NCBI RefSeq assembly: GCF_007746075.1
Contig: NZ_CP036339.1
Location: 3,811,786 to 3,875,785 of the forward strand
DNA from: Lacipirellula limnantheis
GTDB lineage: Bacteria > Planctomycetota > Planctomycetia > Pirellulales > Lacipirellulaceae
Direction of reading: 5' to 3'
Length of the DNA: 64,000 nt
Positions 34,113-42,429 of the stretch are shown here, piece by piece; position 1 is the stretch's first letter; every line of letters starts with the position of its first letter. The notes under the pieces were generated by a model, which searched no databases, had not been told where the DNA came from, and worked only from the letters and a program-made list of their open reading frames with translations. A program made the position numbers and the translations under genes.

Positions 34113-34502
34113 ATGCTTGTTACAGGACTCATTAATCCTCAGATACTTTCCCTAATCGCTCGCGTGCGACATACAGATGCTTTGGTAATTGCCGATGCTG
34201 CATTCAAATCATGGCCAGGCGTCGAAACGATCGACGTGTCGCTGATCAAAGGGGTACCCACCGTGCATCAAGTGATGGAGGCAGTGCTGGCGAACTGGAA
34301 ATGCGGCGAAGTTGTCAAGTCTCAGGAGTTTCTTACGTTCAACGGCGTCGACGTGCAAAACGACTTCCGCAGAATTGTCGAAGGCATCAAGGTTACATTC
34401 GAGCCGTTCGCTAACTTTAAAGCACGCGTGCCTTCAGCGGCAGGCATCATCCGCACAGGCGAAGTGATGGAGCACGGAAACGTCATTCTCATCTCAGCCT
34501 AG
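34113..34502 (+). CDS. RbsD/FucU family sugar mutarotase or pyranase
   Basis: 129 residues, the normal length for RbsD/FucU. Family signatures are ARVRHTDALVIADAAF near the N-terminus (the catalytic histidine and aspartate lie in HTDALVIADA), LIKGVPTVHQVM in the middle, and the C-terminal IIRTGEVMEHGNVILIS. These proteins interconvert pyranose and furanose forms or the anomers of ribose or fucose. The gene is divergent from the sulfatase fragment, with 61 bases between them. Fucose would make sense next to a sulfatase (sulfated fucans), but that link is inference and the neighbour is dead. Confidence 0.85.
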   Translation: MLVTGLINPQILSLIARVRHTDALVIADAAFKSWPGVETIDVSLIKGVPTVHQVMEAVLANWKCGEVVKSQEFLTFNGVDVQNDFRRIVEGIKVTFEPFANFKARVPSAAGIIRTGEVMEHGNVILISA

Positions 34503-35427
34503 ATTCTTACTCTAAGCAGAACTGACCCAATTCAAACCAGGCACTGGAGCTTTGGCGAATCGCGACTTGTCCGCTAAGGATCACCGCAGAGTAGTTTATG
34601 CGAAGAGCCGCGCGACGTTAGGACTTCGAAGCCAAACGTGAATGATAATAAGTGAACGCGCGTGAGCTTGGATCATTTCCGTGATTTTCCCGGCATCCAA
34701 TCGCCGGCGAATCTGGATCGCAGCCGGCTGGAGAGAGCCATGGTCCGCCGTTGGCGGAATTGCTGCGGAAGCAACCCGCAGCCCAGCTCGTCACGTGCGC
34801 CACGCAAACTACGTAGAACGACGACAGGATGGCGGCAACGTTGCACTCGTGCAGTAAATTCGCACGCCCGCGCGGCTCTGAGCAGAATCGCCGACGCGCC
34901 GCAGCGAAAGAAAACCAACAGAACGCATCCAGGCGCGCCGTAACCGATTCCCTCGCCTGGTTTTGGTGAGCAAGCGACTGATGGGCCTCGAGCACCCAAA
35001 GATATAGCGAATGAAAGAACCGAGCAGTCCTTGGTTTTCCTGAAGCCCGTCAACAATGGTCCGGTTGCCGAAGCTAACGTCGACCTTTTGCCGAGCCGTG
35101 GCATAAGGGCGCTTTATATTGACCAGAGCAAGCGGGCGCCGTTAACAATGACGAGACGCGGACCAGACGCCGCCGGACATGATGTCCGGCAACTTTCTCG
35201 TGATAACTGTCAGCAATGACGCTCAGGCCGGATCGTTGGCGATCGATCTCGCCCCGCCCGCTGCCCGTCACTTGGCATTTTTCGGCAAGGAATTCAAGTT
35301 CTACCGAGAACCAGCGCACTCCTCGTCGCTGATAGCTAAGCAAAGCCCCCCTTGCTCTTCAGGAGAGGGCAGGGCGGCCGCCAGCGCCAGAGCGCGCGCC
35401 CCGGCGCTGGCAGCTCTCCCGCGCGCT
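34503..35427. other. Region without a supportable gene
   Basis: About 900 bases. Open frames of 60-145 codons overlap on both strands, with arginine/cysteine-rich low-quality translations and no recognisable motif. The right end carries nested inverted repeats (35381-35429). Confidence 0.5.
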
Positions 35428-35429
35428 CT
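35381..35429 (-). terminator. Nested inverted repeats at the 3' end of the sigma-like gene
   Basis: AGAGCGCGCG (35389-35398) pairs with CGCGCGCTCT (35420-35429), and CCAGCGCC (35381-35388) pairs with GGCGCTGG (35403-35410). The two hairpins overlap and cannot form together. They begin at the stop codon of the minus-strand gene, so a termination or mRNA-end role is likely. No T-run is seen. Confidence 0.45.
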
Positions 35430-36030
35430 AGCACGGACTCGGAGCCGCATCTCCCACGAACAGCCGCCAGCTGTCGTGGAGCTCGCGCCACAGCTGGCTG
35501 ACTCGTCCGGCGGTCAGCCGACAGAGCTCCGCGACGGCGCTCGTCCGTTCCCCCTGCGCCAGCGCGTGGACCACGCGCTGATCACGACGGGAGAGCGAAC
35601 CGTACCACTGGCTGAAGTCAATTCGCAGCGCCGCCATCTCCGCGGGACTTGCCCGTCGGTAGTCGCTAAGGGACTGGGCGATCGAGTCGATCGGTTCGGT
35701 GCGACAGCCGCGCCGCCGGCATTTCACCGAGCCGACGTCCGCCGCGTTGTCACGGCTTCCGGTCAAGCGCCCGGATCGATAACGCCGCACGCCGTAACGG
35801 GCCAACGGCGTGGCGTAGCCGAGCTTCGCTCGACCCGCCTGCGCCAGCCCGGCATAGGCGACCGCAGCCGAAGCGATGACCGTTTGGATCGCCTCTTCGC
35901 GTTCTTCGGGGGCCAGTTCACGGAAGGCGATTCGTGCGTAGCGCCGGATCGTCGGCAGCATCTGGACGAACGAGGCTTGCCAGGGGAGGGGAGGGGCGTC
36001 ATCAGCAGCGACGATTGCTGAGCAGTTCAT
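35428..36030 (-). CDS. Sigma-like DNA-binding protein of an integrative element
   Basis: 200 residues from an ATG with GGAAAGGA about 7 bases upstream. The N-terminal helical part (PTIRRYARIAFRELAPEERE) resembles sigma region 2, and a central segment reads YGVRRYRSGRLTGS. The C-terminal 65 residues look like a region-4 helix-turn-helix (WYGSLSRRDQRVVHALAQGE, then LTAGRVSQLWRELHDSW). I recognise this build as a recurrent planctomycete family, often near recombinases, with no characterised member that I know of. It might redirect RNA polymerase to element genes. The gene sits behind a leader with alternative hairpins (36051-36097). Confidence 0.65.
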   Translation of the reverse strand: MNCSAIVAADDAPPLPWQASFVQMLPTIRRYARIAFRELAPEEREEAIQTVIASAAVAYAGLAQAGRAKLGYATPLARYGVRRYRSGRLTGSRDNAADVGSVKCRRRGCRTEPIDSIAQSLSDYRRASPAEMAALRIDFSQWYGSLSRRDQRVVHALAQGERTSAVAELCRLTAGRVSQLWRELHDSWRLFVGDAAPSPC

Positions 36031-36050
36031 GGGACGTTCCTTTCCAAAGG

Positions 36051-36097
36051 GACCGCCCCTGTCGAGGGCGGTCGTGTGAGGTACACAACCGCCCTCG
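36051..36097 (-). promoter_or_regulatory. Attenuator-like leader with mutually exclusive hairpins
   Basis: Read on minus, CGAGGGCGGTTGTGT (36097-36083) pairs with ACACGACCGCCCTCG (36077-36063) across a 5-nt loop: 15 bp with one wobble. The second arm contains GACCGCCC, which can instead pair with GGGCGGTC (36058-36051) downstream in an 8-bp hairpin with a 7-nt loop. The two folds exclude each other. The downstream hairpin ends just before a short CCTTT/AAAGG palindrome (36039-36050) that covers the ribosome-binding site of the gene starting at 36030. This layout is that of an attenuator or translational switch; the trigger is unknown. Confidence 0.5.
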
Positions 36098-36103
36098 CGA
36101 CAG

Positions 36104-36292
36104 GCGAGAGCTCAAAAATGTAGAGAGCAAGTCCGTGCGACAATCGTGGGATACGCTCTGGACGCCGTCGCAGCAGCCACTTCAAGGAGGGCGTAGGCGC
36201 TAAGCTCCCCAAGCATTCATGCCGCCAAACGGCACTGGATTTAGCGGTAGCCGGCTGCCTCGCGCAAAGCGATCGGTAACTTACAGGCTTAG
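36104..36292. other. Intergenic region between the sigma-like gene and the recombinase
   Basis: No complete gene is seen. A plus frame from 36219 reads IYRLSG-like residues that may be the displaced N-terminus of the recombinase (shared region about 36270-36310), which would imply a one-base frameshift near 36310. It should also hold the promoter of the minus-strand sigma-like gene. Confidence 0.4.
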
Positions 36293-36451
36293 CGGTGCGG
36301 ATTTGAAGAAGCAACACGCGACCTGCGACAGGGAGCTTATTGCAGATCTGCCAATGTTGCTTGGGATGCGTTCCGCGAACGCCATGAGCAACAAGTCCAA
36401 CGCGAGCAGGCGGAAACGACGCTGCTCAAAGTCATCAGCGTCTTCAATTCG

Positions 36452-37345
36452 GTGGAAGCAATCTGTGCTCCAAGACGACTTGGCGACTTGGACGAGCAAC
36501 GATTACTGCACTACAAGGACTCAATGATCCGTGCAAACAGCATCAACACCGCGGTTAGTTACCTGGCCCATCTCCGCGCGGCGCTGAACGCTGCGGTCGA
36601 GTGGGGAATGCTTCCGCGACTGCCGAAGATACCTAAAATCAAACGCGGCAAGGGAGTCAAGTTGATGAGGGGGCGAGCGGTGACGCCCGTCGAGTTTAGG
36701 GCAATGTTGGAAGCAACGCCTGCGGTCGTCAGCGAAGCTTCGGCAGCTACTTGGCAATTTCTGCTCCGCGGCCTTTGGCTGTCCGGCCTTCGTCTTCAGG
36801 AAGCGTGTCTGCTGCACTGGGACGGCTACCGGGGCCATACGATCGACATGGATGGCAAGCGACCCATGTTCATCATTCGGGGAGAGCTGGAGAAGGGTCG
36901 CCAGGATCGACGTTTACCGATGGCTCCCGAGTTTGTAGCGTTATTGGCCACGGTCCCGCTAGAAGCCCGCTCAGGACCAGTTTTTCGGCCCCAGGCAAAG
37001 CGGCGTGGCGGGCCAACCCCAAGTCTTCACCGCATCGGCGAAGTCATCGCCAAGATCGGCGAACAGGCCAAGGTCGTCGTCGACGCCGATCCGCGCACAG
37101 GCGAGCCCACGAAGTTCGCTTCCGCGCATGATCTTCGACGGGCTTTTGGGTATCGTTGGGCGCCGCGCGTGATGCCTGCGATCCTGCAGAAGTTAATGCG
37201 TCACGCCTCAATTCAGACGACGATGCAGTATTACGTCAACATCGAAGCCGATGATGTCGCCAACGCACTGTGGGCGGCGACTAGCAACACTTTTAGCAAC
37301 AGTTGCGATTTTGAGGCGGCGATCGAAGAAGCGACCGATTCGTAA
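36452..37345 (+). CDS. Tyrosine recombinase (integrase), 5' end broken
   Basis: 297 residues from a GTG at 36452. Catalytic set: R114 (GLRLQEA), H226 and R229 (AHDLRR), H251 (LMRHASIQTT) and nucleophile Y260 (MQYY), so the catalytic domain is intact. The start is not natural. The same frame runs upstream to a TAG at 36290-36292 and encodes clear family sequence (ANVAWDAFRERHEQQ) but has no ATG, GTG or TTG there. The arm-binding N-terminus has therefore been lost or displaced by a frameshift. The gene ends 27 bases from the 3' end of tRNA-Phe, the classic position of an integrase that uses the tRNA as attachment site. Confidence 0.8.
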   Translation: MEAICAPRRLGDLDEQRLLHYKDSMIRANSINTAVSYLAHLRAALNAAVEWGMLPRLPKIPKIKRGKGVKLMRGRAVTPVEFRAMLEATPAVVSEASAATWQFLLRGLWLSGLRLQEACLLHWDGYRGHTIDMDGKRPMFIIRGELEKGRQDRRLPMAPEFVALLATVPLEARSGPVFRPQAKRRGGPTPSLHRIGEVIAKIGEQAKVVVDADPRTGEPTKFASAHDLRRAFGYRWAPRVMPAILQKLMRHASIQTTMQYYVNIEADDVANALWAATSNTFSNSCDFEAAIEEATDS

Positions 37346-37372
37346 GGTCTGGCTCGCGAAGCACTTAGGAAG

Positions 37373-37445
37373 TGGACAGGGGCGGGATCGAACCGCCGAC
37401 ACATGGATTTTCAGTCCATTGCTCTACCAACTGAGCTACCTGTCC
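37373..37445 (-). tRNA. tRNA-Phe (GAA)
   Basis: Complete cloverleaf on minus: acceptor GGACAGG/CCTGTCC, D stem GCTC/GAGC with loop AGTTGGTA, anticodon stem ATGGA/TCCAT with loop CTGAAAA (anticodon GAA, phenylalanine), five-base variable region, and T stem GGCGG/CCGCC with loop TTCGATC. The discriminator base is A and CCA is not encoded. 73 nt. Its 3' end faces the recombinase gene. Confidence 0.97.
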
Positions 37446-37876
37446 CCGGGCATCATTGCCAGCGAAACGGCGCATCCTAAGAAGCGGGACCGCCGGTGTC
37501 AATGATTGGCGACCGCTTGGCGAGAAGAGTTTTCGGCTCGCTCAGGCCCCGTTGCCCAGTCGGCGTCCGCCGACTGTCATAACCGGTTCGAGCGTTGAAA
37601 CTGGACGGTCGCCCCGCTGCTTGACACGCCGGAAAAGCGGCAGCTACGATGAAGTGTCGCACGGCTGGCCGCAAGGCGTCGCGCGGCAGTCGCTGGCGCT
37701 CCCCGAGGCAGGAGGCGGCGCGACTGTGGACGGCTCACTCTGAGCAAGGCGACGGGCGCGACCCGAGCCTACGGTCCGGATTCGGAACATTGAAGTTACT
37801 TGAGGCACGCCACGCGATGATGGCCGTCGATGCTATCGATGCGCGCCGCTGCGGCAGGATCGCAGAGGGCGCCGCG
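37446..37876. other. Upstream region of the ExbBD cluster
   Basis: About 430 bases between tRNA-Phe and the preferred start of the cyclase-like gene. The frame of that gene is open back to 37649, but the extra residues are Arg-rich and lie before the signal peptide, so they are probably untranslated. No clear promoter is recognised. Confidence 0.4.
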
Positions 37877-39487
37877 ATGCGCGCACATGGCCAAGCGACT
37901 CGCCTTCTCGGCCGTTTGACGATTGCACTTCTTGGGTTTCTGGCCGCCAGCCAGCAGACCTCTCTGGCGTACACCCCGGAAAGTCCCGAGGTGCTGGCCG
38001 TCGTCGACAAAGGCCTGAAATTCCTCGAATCGCAGTCGCACGGCGAAGTCGGCGGCAAGTGCCTGATCGCCTTGGCGTTTCACAAGCGCGGGATGTCCCA
38101 GGGGCATCCGAAAATTCAAGAGGCGCTCGAATCGTGTCGCTCGTCAATCGACGAGGAGAAGCAGCGCGGCTACCTGTACGGCAAATGCATCGCGATCATC
38201 TTCCTGACGGAACTCGATGCCGCGGCGCATCGTGACCTGATCAACGCCTATGTCTCGCAGCTGAAGGACTACCAAAAAGAACACGGCGGATTCGGGTACC
38301 AGGGGATTCCGACCGGCGATACCTCTCAAACCCAGTACGCCGCCTTGGCGTATTGGCAATTGTTGAATCACGGAATCAGCCCCGACGCCGACTCGGTGCA
38401 GCGTTGCCTCAATTGGCTCATGCGCACACGCGATCCCTCGGGCGTGTGGGGCTACCAGGGGATCGACCCGGGAAACTTTAACCTTGTCGAACAGCCCGAT
38501 AAGCCTGGCCGTTCCATGGCGGCCGCGGGAATGAGCGGCACGCTGATCCTGGGGAACCTCGTCGGGCTGCTGCAACCTCCAAGAGCGGAAACAGCGCTCG
38601 TTTCGAGCGAGCTTCCTGCCGCGCTGAAGCGCGTCGAAGCGCCGGGAACGACGCGCGCCCCGTCCCTCCCGCCCGGGAACGTCGACCCGCAGCGTCTAAC
38701 GGAAACCGTAGCCGCCGGTCGAGCCTGGTTCGACAAGAACTTCGGCTTCGAAGTCCATGAATATCAAAGTTACTACTACTATTCGATCGAACGGTTCCGC
38801 AGCTTTCAGGAGTACCTCGACGGCGAAGTAGTGGAGGATCCGGAGTGGTACAACGAAGGCTTCAAACGCCTGAAAGAGACTCAATCGGCCGAAGGGAGCT
38901 GGAGCGACAGCTCAGGACAAGCTTGTGCGACGGCCTTCTCCGTACTTTTTCTGTTGCGGTCGACGCAGAAGAGCATTGCCGCAAGCTTGGGCGAAGGAAC
39001 CCTCGTCGGCGGCCGCGGGTTGCCTCGCGATTTGTCGAAGGTGAAACTCCGCGGCGGCAGGCTGGTCGTTGACCAGAAACCGACCGAAGTCGACCAGCTG
39101 TTAGGGATGTTGGATGAGTCGAATTCAAGCTCGCTCGACGATCTGCTCGACAATCCCGCCGCGTTGGACGTGCACAATGTCGACGCCCAGGACGCCCGTC
39201 GCTTGCAGCAAGTGGTGAAGAGCGGTCCAGCCGGCGCCCGGATTATGGCCGTGCGTGCGTTAGCGAAGCTACGCGATATTGATTACGCGCCAACGCTGAT
39301 CTATGCATTAACCGACCCCGACAAGCGCGTCGTCCGCGAGGCGCGCGACGGACTGAGATCCGTCAGCCGCAACTTTGAGGGGTACGGGCCGCCCGATAAC
39401 TTTGAGGATGCCGAGCGCCGGGTCGCCGTCGACCGCTGGAAGCAGTGGTACCAAACGGTTCGTCCGGAAGCTCCGCCGCTGCCGTAA
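37877..39487 (+). CDS. Exported cyclase-fold (prenyltransferase/squalene-cyclase-like) protein with HEAT-like C-terminus
   Basis: 536 residues from the ATG at 37877, chosen because a signal peptide follows (LLGRLTIALLGFLAASQQTS). Residues about 35-350 form alpha/alpha toroid repeats with QW-like motifs (GGFGYQGIPTGDTSQTQYAA, GVWGYQG, GSWSDSSGQACATAF). The DxDD acid motif of squalene-hopene cyclases is absent, so terpene cyclisation is unlikely. About residues 440-500 look like HEAT repeats (ARIMAVRALAKLRD). It is the first gene of an eight-gene plus-strand cluster with ExbB/ExbD proteins and probably serves there as a binding or structural component of the envelope. Confidence 0.78.
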   Translation: MRAHGQATRLLGRLTIALLGFLAASQQTSLAYTPESPEVLAVVDKGLKFLESQSHGEVGGKCLIALAFHKRGMSQGHPKIQEALESCRSSIDEEKQRGYLYGKCIAIIFLTELDAAAHRDLINAYVSQLKDYQKEHGGFGYQGIPTGDTSQTQYAALAYWQLLNHGISPDADSVQRCLNWLMRTRDPSGVWGYQGIDPGNFNLVEQPDKPGRSMAAAGMSGTLILGNLVGLLQPPRAETALVSSELPAALKRVEAPGTTRAPSLPPGNVDPQRLTETVAAGRAWFDKNFGFEVHEYQSYYYYSIERFRSFQEYLDGEVVEDPEWYNEGFKRLKETQSAEGSWSDSSGQACATAFSVLFLLRSTQKSIAASLGEGTLVGGRGLPRDLSKVKLRGGRLVVDQKPTEVDQLLGMLDESNSSSLDDLLDNPAALDVHNVDAQDARRLQQVVKSGPAGARIMAVRALAKLRDIDYAPTLIYALTDPDKRVVREARDGLRSVSRNFEGYGPPDNFEDAERRVAVDRWKQWYQTVRPEAPPLP

Positions 39488-39595
39488 GCAACGCCGCTTC
39501 CCGACGGGGAGGGCGCCGCTTTTGATCATCCCAACGACCCGGTTCGTGACAGGTCGAATCGCTTCACCATCCAGTCCGCCGCAGGCACTTCCAGC

Positions 39596-40228
39596 ATGAA
39601 CGCTGCCAACAGTTTCGCCTCCCTCCTTGAAGACTGGTGCTATGGATTCCTGGCGCTAAACTTCTTCTGGGGGCTCTACCACCTGGTTCTCGGTTTTCGC
39701 CGCGTCAAGCAGCTCAGCTTCAAGAGCCACGACGATCAGGCCGAACTCATGGACGAGTTGCTGCCGTTGATCGAGGCAGGGCAATTCGATTCGGTCGAAG
39801 AACTTTGCGCCGACGACGCCCGCGCACTGCCGCAGCTCGCCTACATGGCCGTCGAGAATCGCGACCTTGCGGAACCCCAGTTGCGTCAGCTGGTCGCTGA
39901 AGTCGTGCAGCGCGACATCTTCGGCGATCTGGAATATCGATCCCGCTGGATCGCCACCGTTATTAAGAGCGGTCCGCTGCTGGGCCTGTTCGGGACGGTG
40001 CTAGGCATGATGGCGGCGTTCGGGCGCATCGGCACTGGCGCCAAGATCCAACCCTCGGAAATCGCCGGTGAGATCAGCATCGCGCTCATCTGCACTGCGA
40101 TGGGACTGATCACCGCCATTCCGTTTAACTTCATGATGGCGAGCCTCAATAACAGGATTCGCAAGTTTCAGGACGCGCTCGGAGCCGGCCTCGTGCGGAT
40201 TCTCGACGCGCTCAAGCACCGTTCCTAG
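39596..40228 (+). CDS. MotA/TolQ/ExbB family proton channel subunit
   Basis: 210 residues. There are three TM segments: about 16-33 (YGFLALNFFWGLYHLVLGF), about 118-143 (IKSGPLLGLFGTVLGMMAAF) and about 156-178 (ISIALICTAMGLITAIPFNF). A cytoplasmic helical domain lies between the first two, as in ExbB/TolQ. The TM2 GLFGTVLGM and TM3 ALICTAMGL signatures carry the family's conserved small and polar residues. With ExbD partners it forms a proton-driven motor in the inner membrane. It is 19 bases upstream of the first ExbD gene. Confidence 0.93.
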   Translation: MNAANSFASLLEDWCYGFLALNFFWGLYHLVLGFRRVKQLSFKSHDDQAELMDELLPLIEAGQFDSVEELCADDARALPQLAYMAVENRDLAEPQLRQLVAEVVQRDIFGDLEYRSRWIATVIKSGPLLGLFGTVLGMMAAFGRIGTGAKIQPSEIAGEISIALICTAMGLITAIPFNFMMASLNNRIRKFQDALGAGLVRILDALKHRS

Positions 40229-40246
40229 GCCGAAAAAGGGGCACCC

Positions 40247-40738
40247 ATGCATTCTGGCGGCGTGAACTTGGGCGGCGCTCACGGGGCCGACGATACGCTT
40301 TTGGCGCGTCGTCCCCTTGAAGACGACGCCGAGTTCGACATCACCGCCATGATCGACCTGGTGTTCATGATGAACATCTACTTCCTCGTGTCGTTCCTCA
40401 CCGCCGCGATGGGCGAGATCGCCATGCCGACCGCGCGCCATGTCGCGGCGCTCGATCCCGACACGTCGGTGAGAATCACCGTTTTGGGCAGTCTCGATGG
40501 CGAATCCATCAGCGTCTATCTCGGCAACGGCAAAGAGGGCGAGGAGATCAAGGATCCCGAGCAGCAGGAAACCAAGGTTCGCGAGTACGTTGAAAAGGCG
40601 CTCGCGGACGGAAAGACCAACGTCCTCATCAAGGCCGAGGCCAAAGTCCAGGAAGGTCAGGTCAATCGCATCTCGCTCGCCGCTGCCGTCGAAGGGATGA
40701 AGCTTCATGCCGGCGTGACGGAGATCGACGAGCCATGA
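40247..40738 (+). CDS. ExbD/TolR family protein
   Basis: 163 residues. A short cytoplasmic N-terminus precedes one TM segment (DITAMIDLVFMMNIYFLVSF, about 34-53). The proton-carrying aspartate is in ITAMIDLVF. The periplasmic C-terminal domain has a beta-alpha pattern typical of ExbD (VLIKAEAKVQEGQVNR). It sits between the ExbB gene and a second ExbD gene, overlapping the latter by four bases (ATGA). Two different ExbD-type proteins with one ExbB suggest a heteromeric rod. Confidence 0.9.
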   Translation: MHSGGVNLGGAHGADDTLLARRPLEDDAEFDITAMIDLVFMMNIYFLVSFLTAAMGEIAMPTARHVAALDPDTSVRITVLGSLDGESISVYLGNGKEGEEIKDPEQQETKVREYVEKALADGKTNVLIKAEAKVQEGQVNRISLAAAVEGMKLHAGVTEIDEP

Positions 40739-41349
40739 CGATCTCATTCGCCTGCCCGCTTTGCGGCAAGAAGCTTTCAGCGCCAGAGTCGCTCGTCGGC
40801 CGCGAACGGACGTGCCCGAAGTGCCGAGCGTCGATCAAGGTCCCCACCGCCGAGCAGGCCGCGCGCCGGAAACCTGCAGGCGACTCCCACGGCAGTTCGC
40901 CCCATGGCCTGCTGAGTTCCTCGGGCCCCGCGCACGAAGAAGATCTGATCGACATGACGGCGATGGTCGACATCGTCTTCTTCCTCTTAATTTTCTTCAT
41001 GGTCACCTCGCTTAGCGCGGTCGAATCGGTCATCGGCCTCCCGCCGCCGCAGAAAAAGACGTCCGCGCCGGTAGCTCAGGCGACGCCCGATCTGGCGAAT
41101 GATCCCAGCTTTATCTCCGTGACCATTGAAGAGGACGACACCGTTTGGGTCGAAGACGAGCAAGTGTTCGGCTCGCAAAGTCTGCGGGTTAAACTGAGAG
41201 ACCTCCGCAATCGCGACTTTCAACCGACGGGGATGGTCATTACCTGCAACCCGAAGGCGAGTCACGGGACGGCGGTGATGGTGCTCGACTCGGGGGCCGA
41301 CGTCGGCATGGAAGACATGCGACTTGCCGTGACCGAGGCAGTTGAATAG
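40735..41349 (+). CDS. ExbD/TolR family protein with N-terminal zinc ribbon
   Basis: 204 residues. Residues 7-33 form a zinc ribbon (CPLCGKKL and CPKCRAS, four cysteines). A linker of about 40 residues is followed by the ExbD TM segment (IDMTAMVDIVFFLLIFFMVT, about 76-95) with the proton-path aspartate in AMVDIVF. A periplasmic domain completes the protein. Ordinary ExbD proteins are 130-150 residues and lack the ribbon. The ribbon would be cytoplasmic, so it may sense metal or bind another subunit. The start codon overlaps the previous stop, indicating coupled translation. Confidence 0.88.
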   Translation: MTISFACPLCGKKLSAPESLVGRERTCPKCRASIKVPTAEQAARRKPAGDSHGSSPHGLLSSSGPAHEEDLIDMTAMVDIVFFLLIFFMVTSLSAVESVIGLPPPQKKTSAPVAQATPDLANDPSFISVTIEEDDTVWVEDEQVFGSQSLRVKLRDLRNRDFQPTGMVITCNPKASHGTAVMVLDSGADVGMEDMRLAVTEAVE

Positions 41350-41442
41350 GTCGCTCGTAGCGCGCCATCGACGACTACTTATGACTGGACGCACCAAGAA
41401 CTAAAATTTCTCTGGACTTCGAGCCGCCCCGCCCGCCGACTT

Positions 41443-42375
41443 ATGGCCATCGCCCCGCCCCCCACTACTACAACTGATCGATCGACGCAGGCCCGCGAGC
41501 AGTCGGCGCTAACGGTCAGCTCGTACGAGCGGTCGGCGACGCTGGTGATTTCGCTACTAGTCATTTTCGGCACGATGTTCGGCGGCTTGGCGATGATCTT
41601 CTTCGCCGACAAATTCAACCGCGAAGAAGTAGTCGCCATCGAATTTGTTCCCATGGAGGCGACTAGCCCCACGGGAAACGGCGGCTTTGGCACCGACCCC
41701 GAGCCGCCTGGCGTGGAGGATGGCTCGGAACTTGCCGAGCCAAACCTGGCGGAAACGTTGGCAGCGGTTGAATCGACGACCGAACTATTGAGCGACGCTG
41801 TCATCAGCGACAATGTCGCCGCGGACCTTGCCGTTCAAGGCTCTGACGAGCAGGCGAGCAAAGGGGGCGGCGTTGGCGACGCCCGCCAGCCGGGCCCCGG
41901 CAACGATGGCGTCATCGAGCGCGTGCCCCGTTGGGAACGCTGGAAGATCCGCTTTGAGCCGCCGTCCGCGGCCGACTTTGCGAAGTGGCTCGACCAGTAC
42001 AAAATTCGCATCGGCGTCCTTGGCCGGGACAATCAAGTCCATGTGGCGTACGGATTCGCGTCGGGCACGCCCACAACGGAGTCCGCCAAGCCAATCGAAT
42101 ATGGCGGCTGGGGACAAACCCTCCCGGCCGACGGCCCCATGCCGGCGCTGACGAAAGACTTGGCGCGCAAGGCCGGCACGCTGCAGCGCGGGCCGATTGC
42201 ACTGTTGTTCTATCCGCGCGAGGTCGAGCAACTGCTCTACACGCTGGAAAAGAATCGCATGGAACAATCGGCCCAAAAGAAACACGAGCCCAATAAGATT
42301 CGAGAAACCGTCTTCACGGTCATTCCGGATCGCGACGGTTACAAATTTGAAGTCGTCGATCAAAAATACTTCTAG
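41443..42375 (+). CDS. Single-pass membrane protein of the ExbBD cluster, TonB-like position
   Basis: 310 residues. A short cytoplasmic N-terminus precedes one TM segment (TLVISLLVIFGTMFGGLAMI, about 32-51). An acidic, Pro/Gly/Ala-rich linker of about 90 residues follows, then a folded periplasmic domain (about 160-310) with the stretch WERWKIRFEPPSAADFAKWL. No TonB signature box is seen, yet the topology (one TM anchor, extended linker, periplasmic domain, directly after ExbB and ExbD) is that of TonB. I do not recognise the periplasmic domain. A force-transducing partner of the ExbBD motor is the most natural hypothesis. Confidence 0.7.
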   Translation: MAIAPPPTTTTDRSTQAREQSALTVSSYERSATLVISLLVIFGTMFGGLAMIFFADKFNREEVVAIEFVPMEATSPTGNGGFGTDPEPPGVEDGSELAEPNLAETLAAVESTTELLSDAVISDNVAADLAVQGSDEQASKGGGVGDARQPGPGNDGVIERVPRWERWKIRFEPPSAADFAKWLDQYKIRIGVLGRDNQVHVAYGFASGTPTTESAKPIEYGGWGQTLPADGPMPALTKDLARKAGTLQRGPIALLFYPREVEQLLYTLEKNRMEQSAQKKHEPNKIRETVFTVIPDRDGYKFEVVDQKYF

Positions 42376-42429
42376 CACGGCCCGTCGCCGCCAACTCACT
42401 CGCACTGCCTGGACCCGAACGCCGCCGTG

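Noticed and set aside
34618-35104. Overlapping minus-strand frames of 125 and 143 codons
   Set aside because: Cys/Arg/Ser-rich with no known motif or ribosome site; frames overlap each other on the same strand.
35179-36021. 280-codon plus-strand open frame
   Set aside because: It is antisense to the sigma-like gene, which has a proper ribosome site and a recognisable helix-turn-helix; the plus translation shows no domain.
33086-37372. Direct repeat of the tRNA-Phe 3' end as a left attachment site
   Set aside because: Scanning by eye found no convincing second copy, so the island boundary is left open.
37251-37505. 84-codon plus-strand frame running through the tRNA
   Set aside because: It is the antisense translation of tRNA-Phe, a common false gene.
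37877-39487. Hopanoid-type squalene cyclase
   Set aside because: No DxDD motif, a signal peptide and HEAT-like repeats argue against terpene cyclisation.
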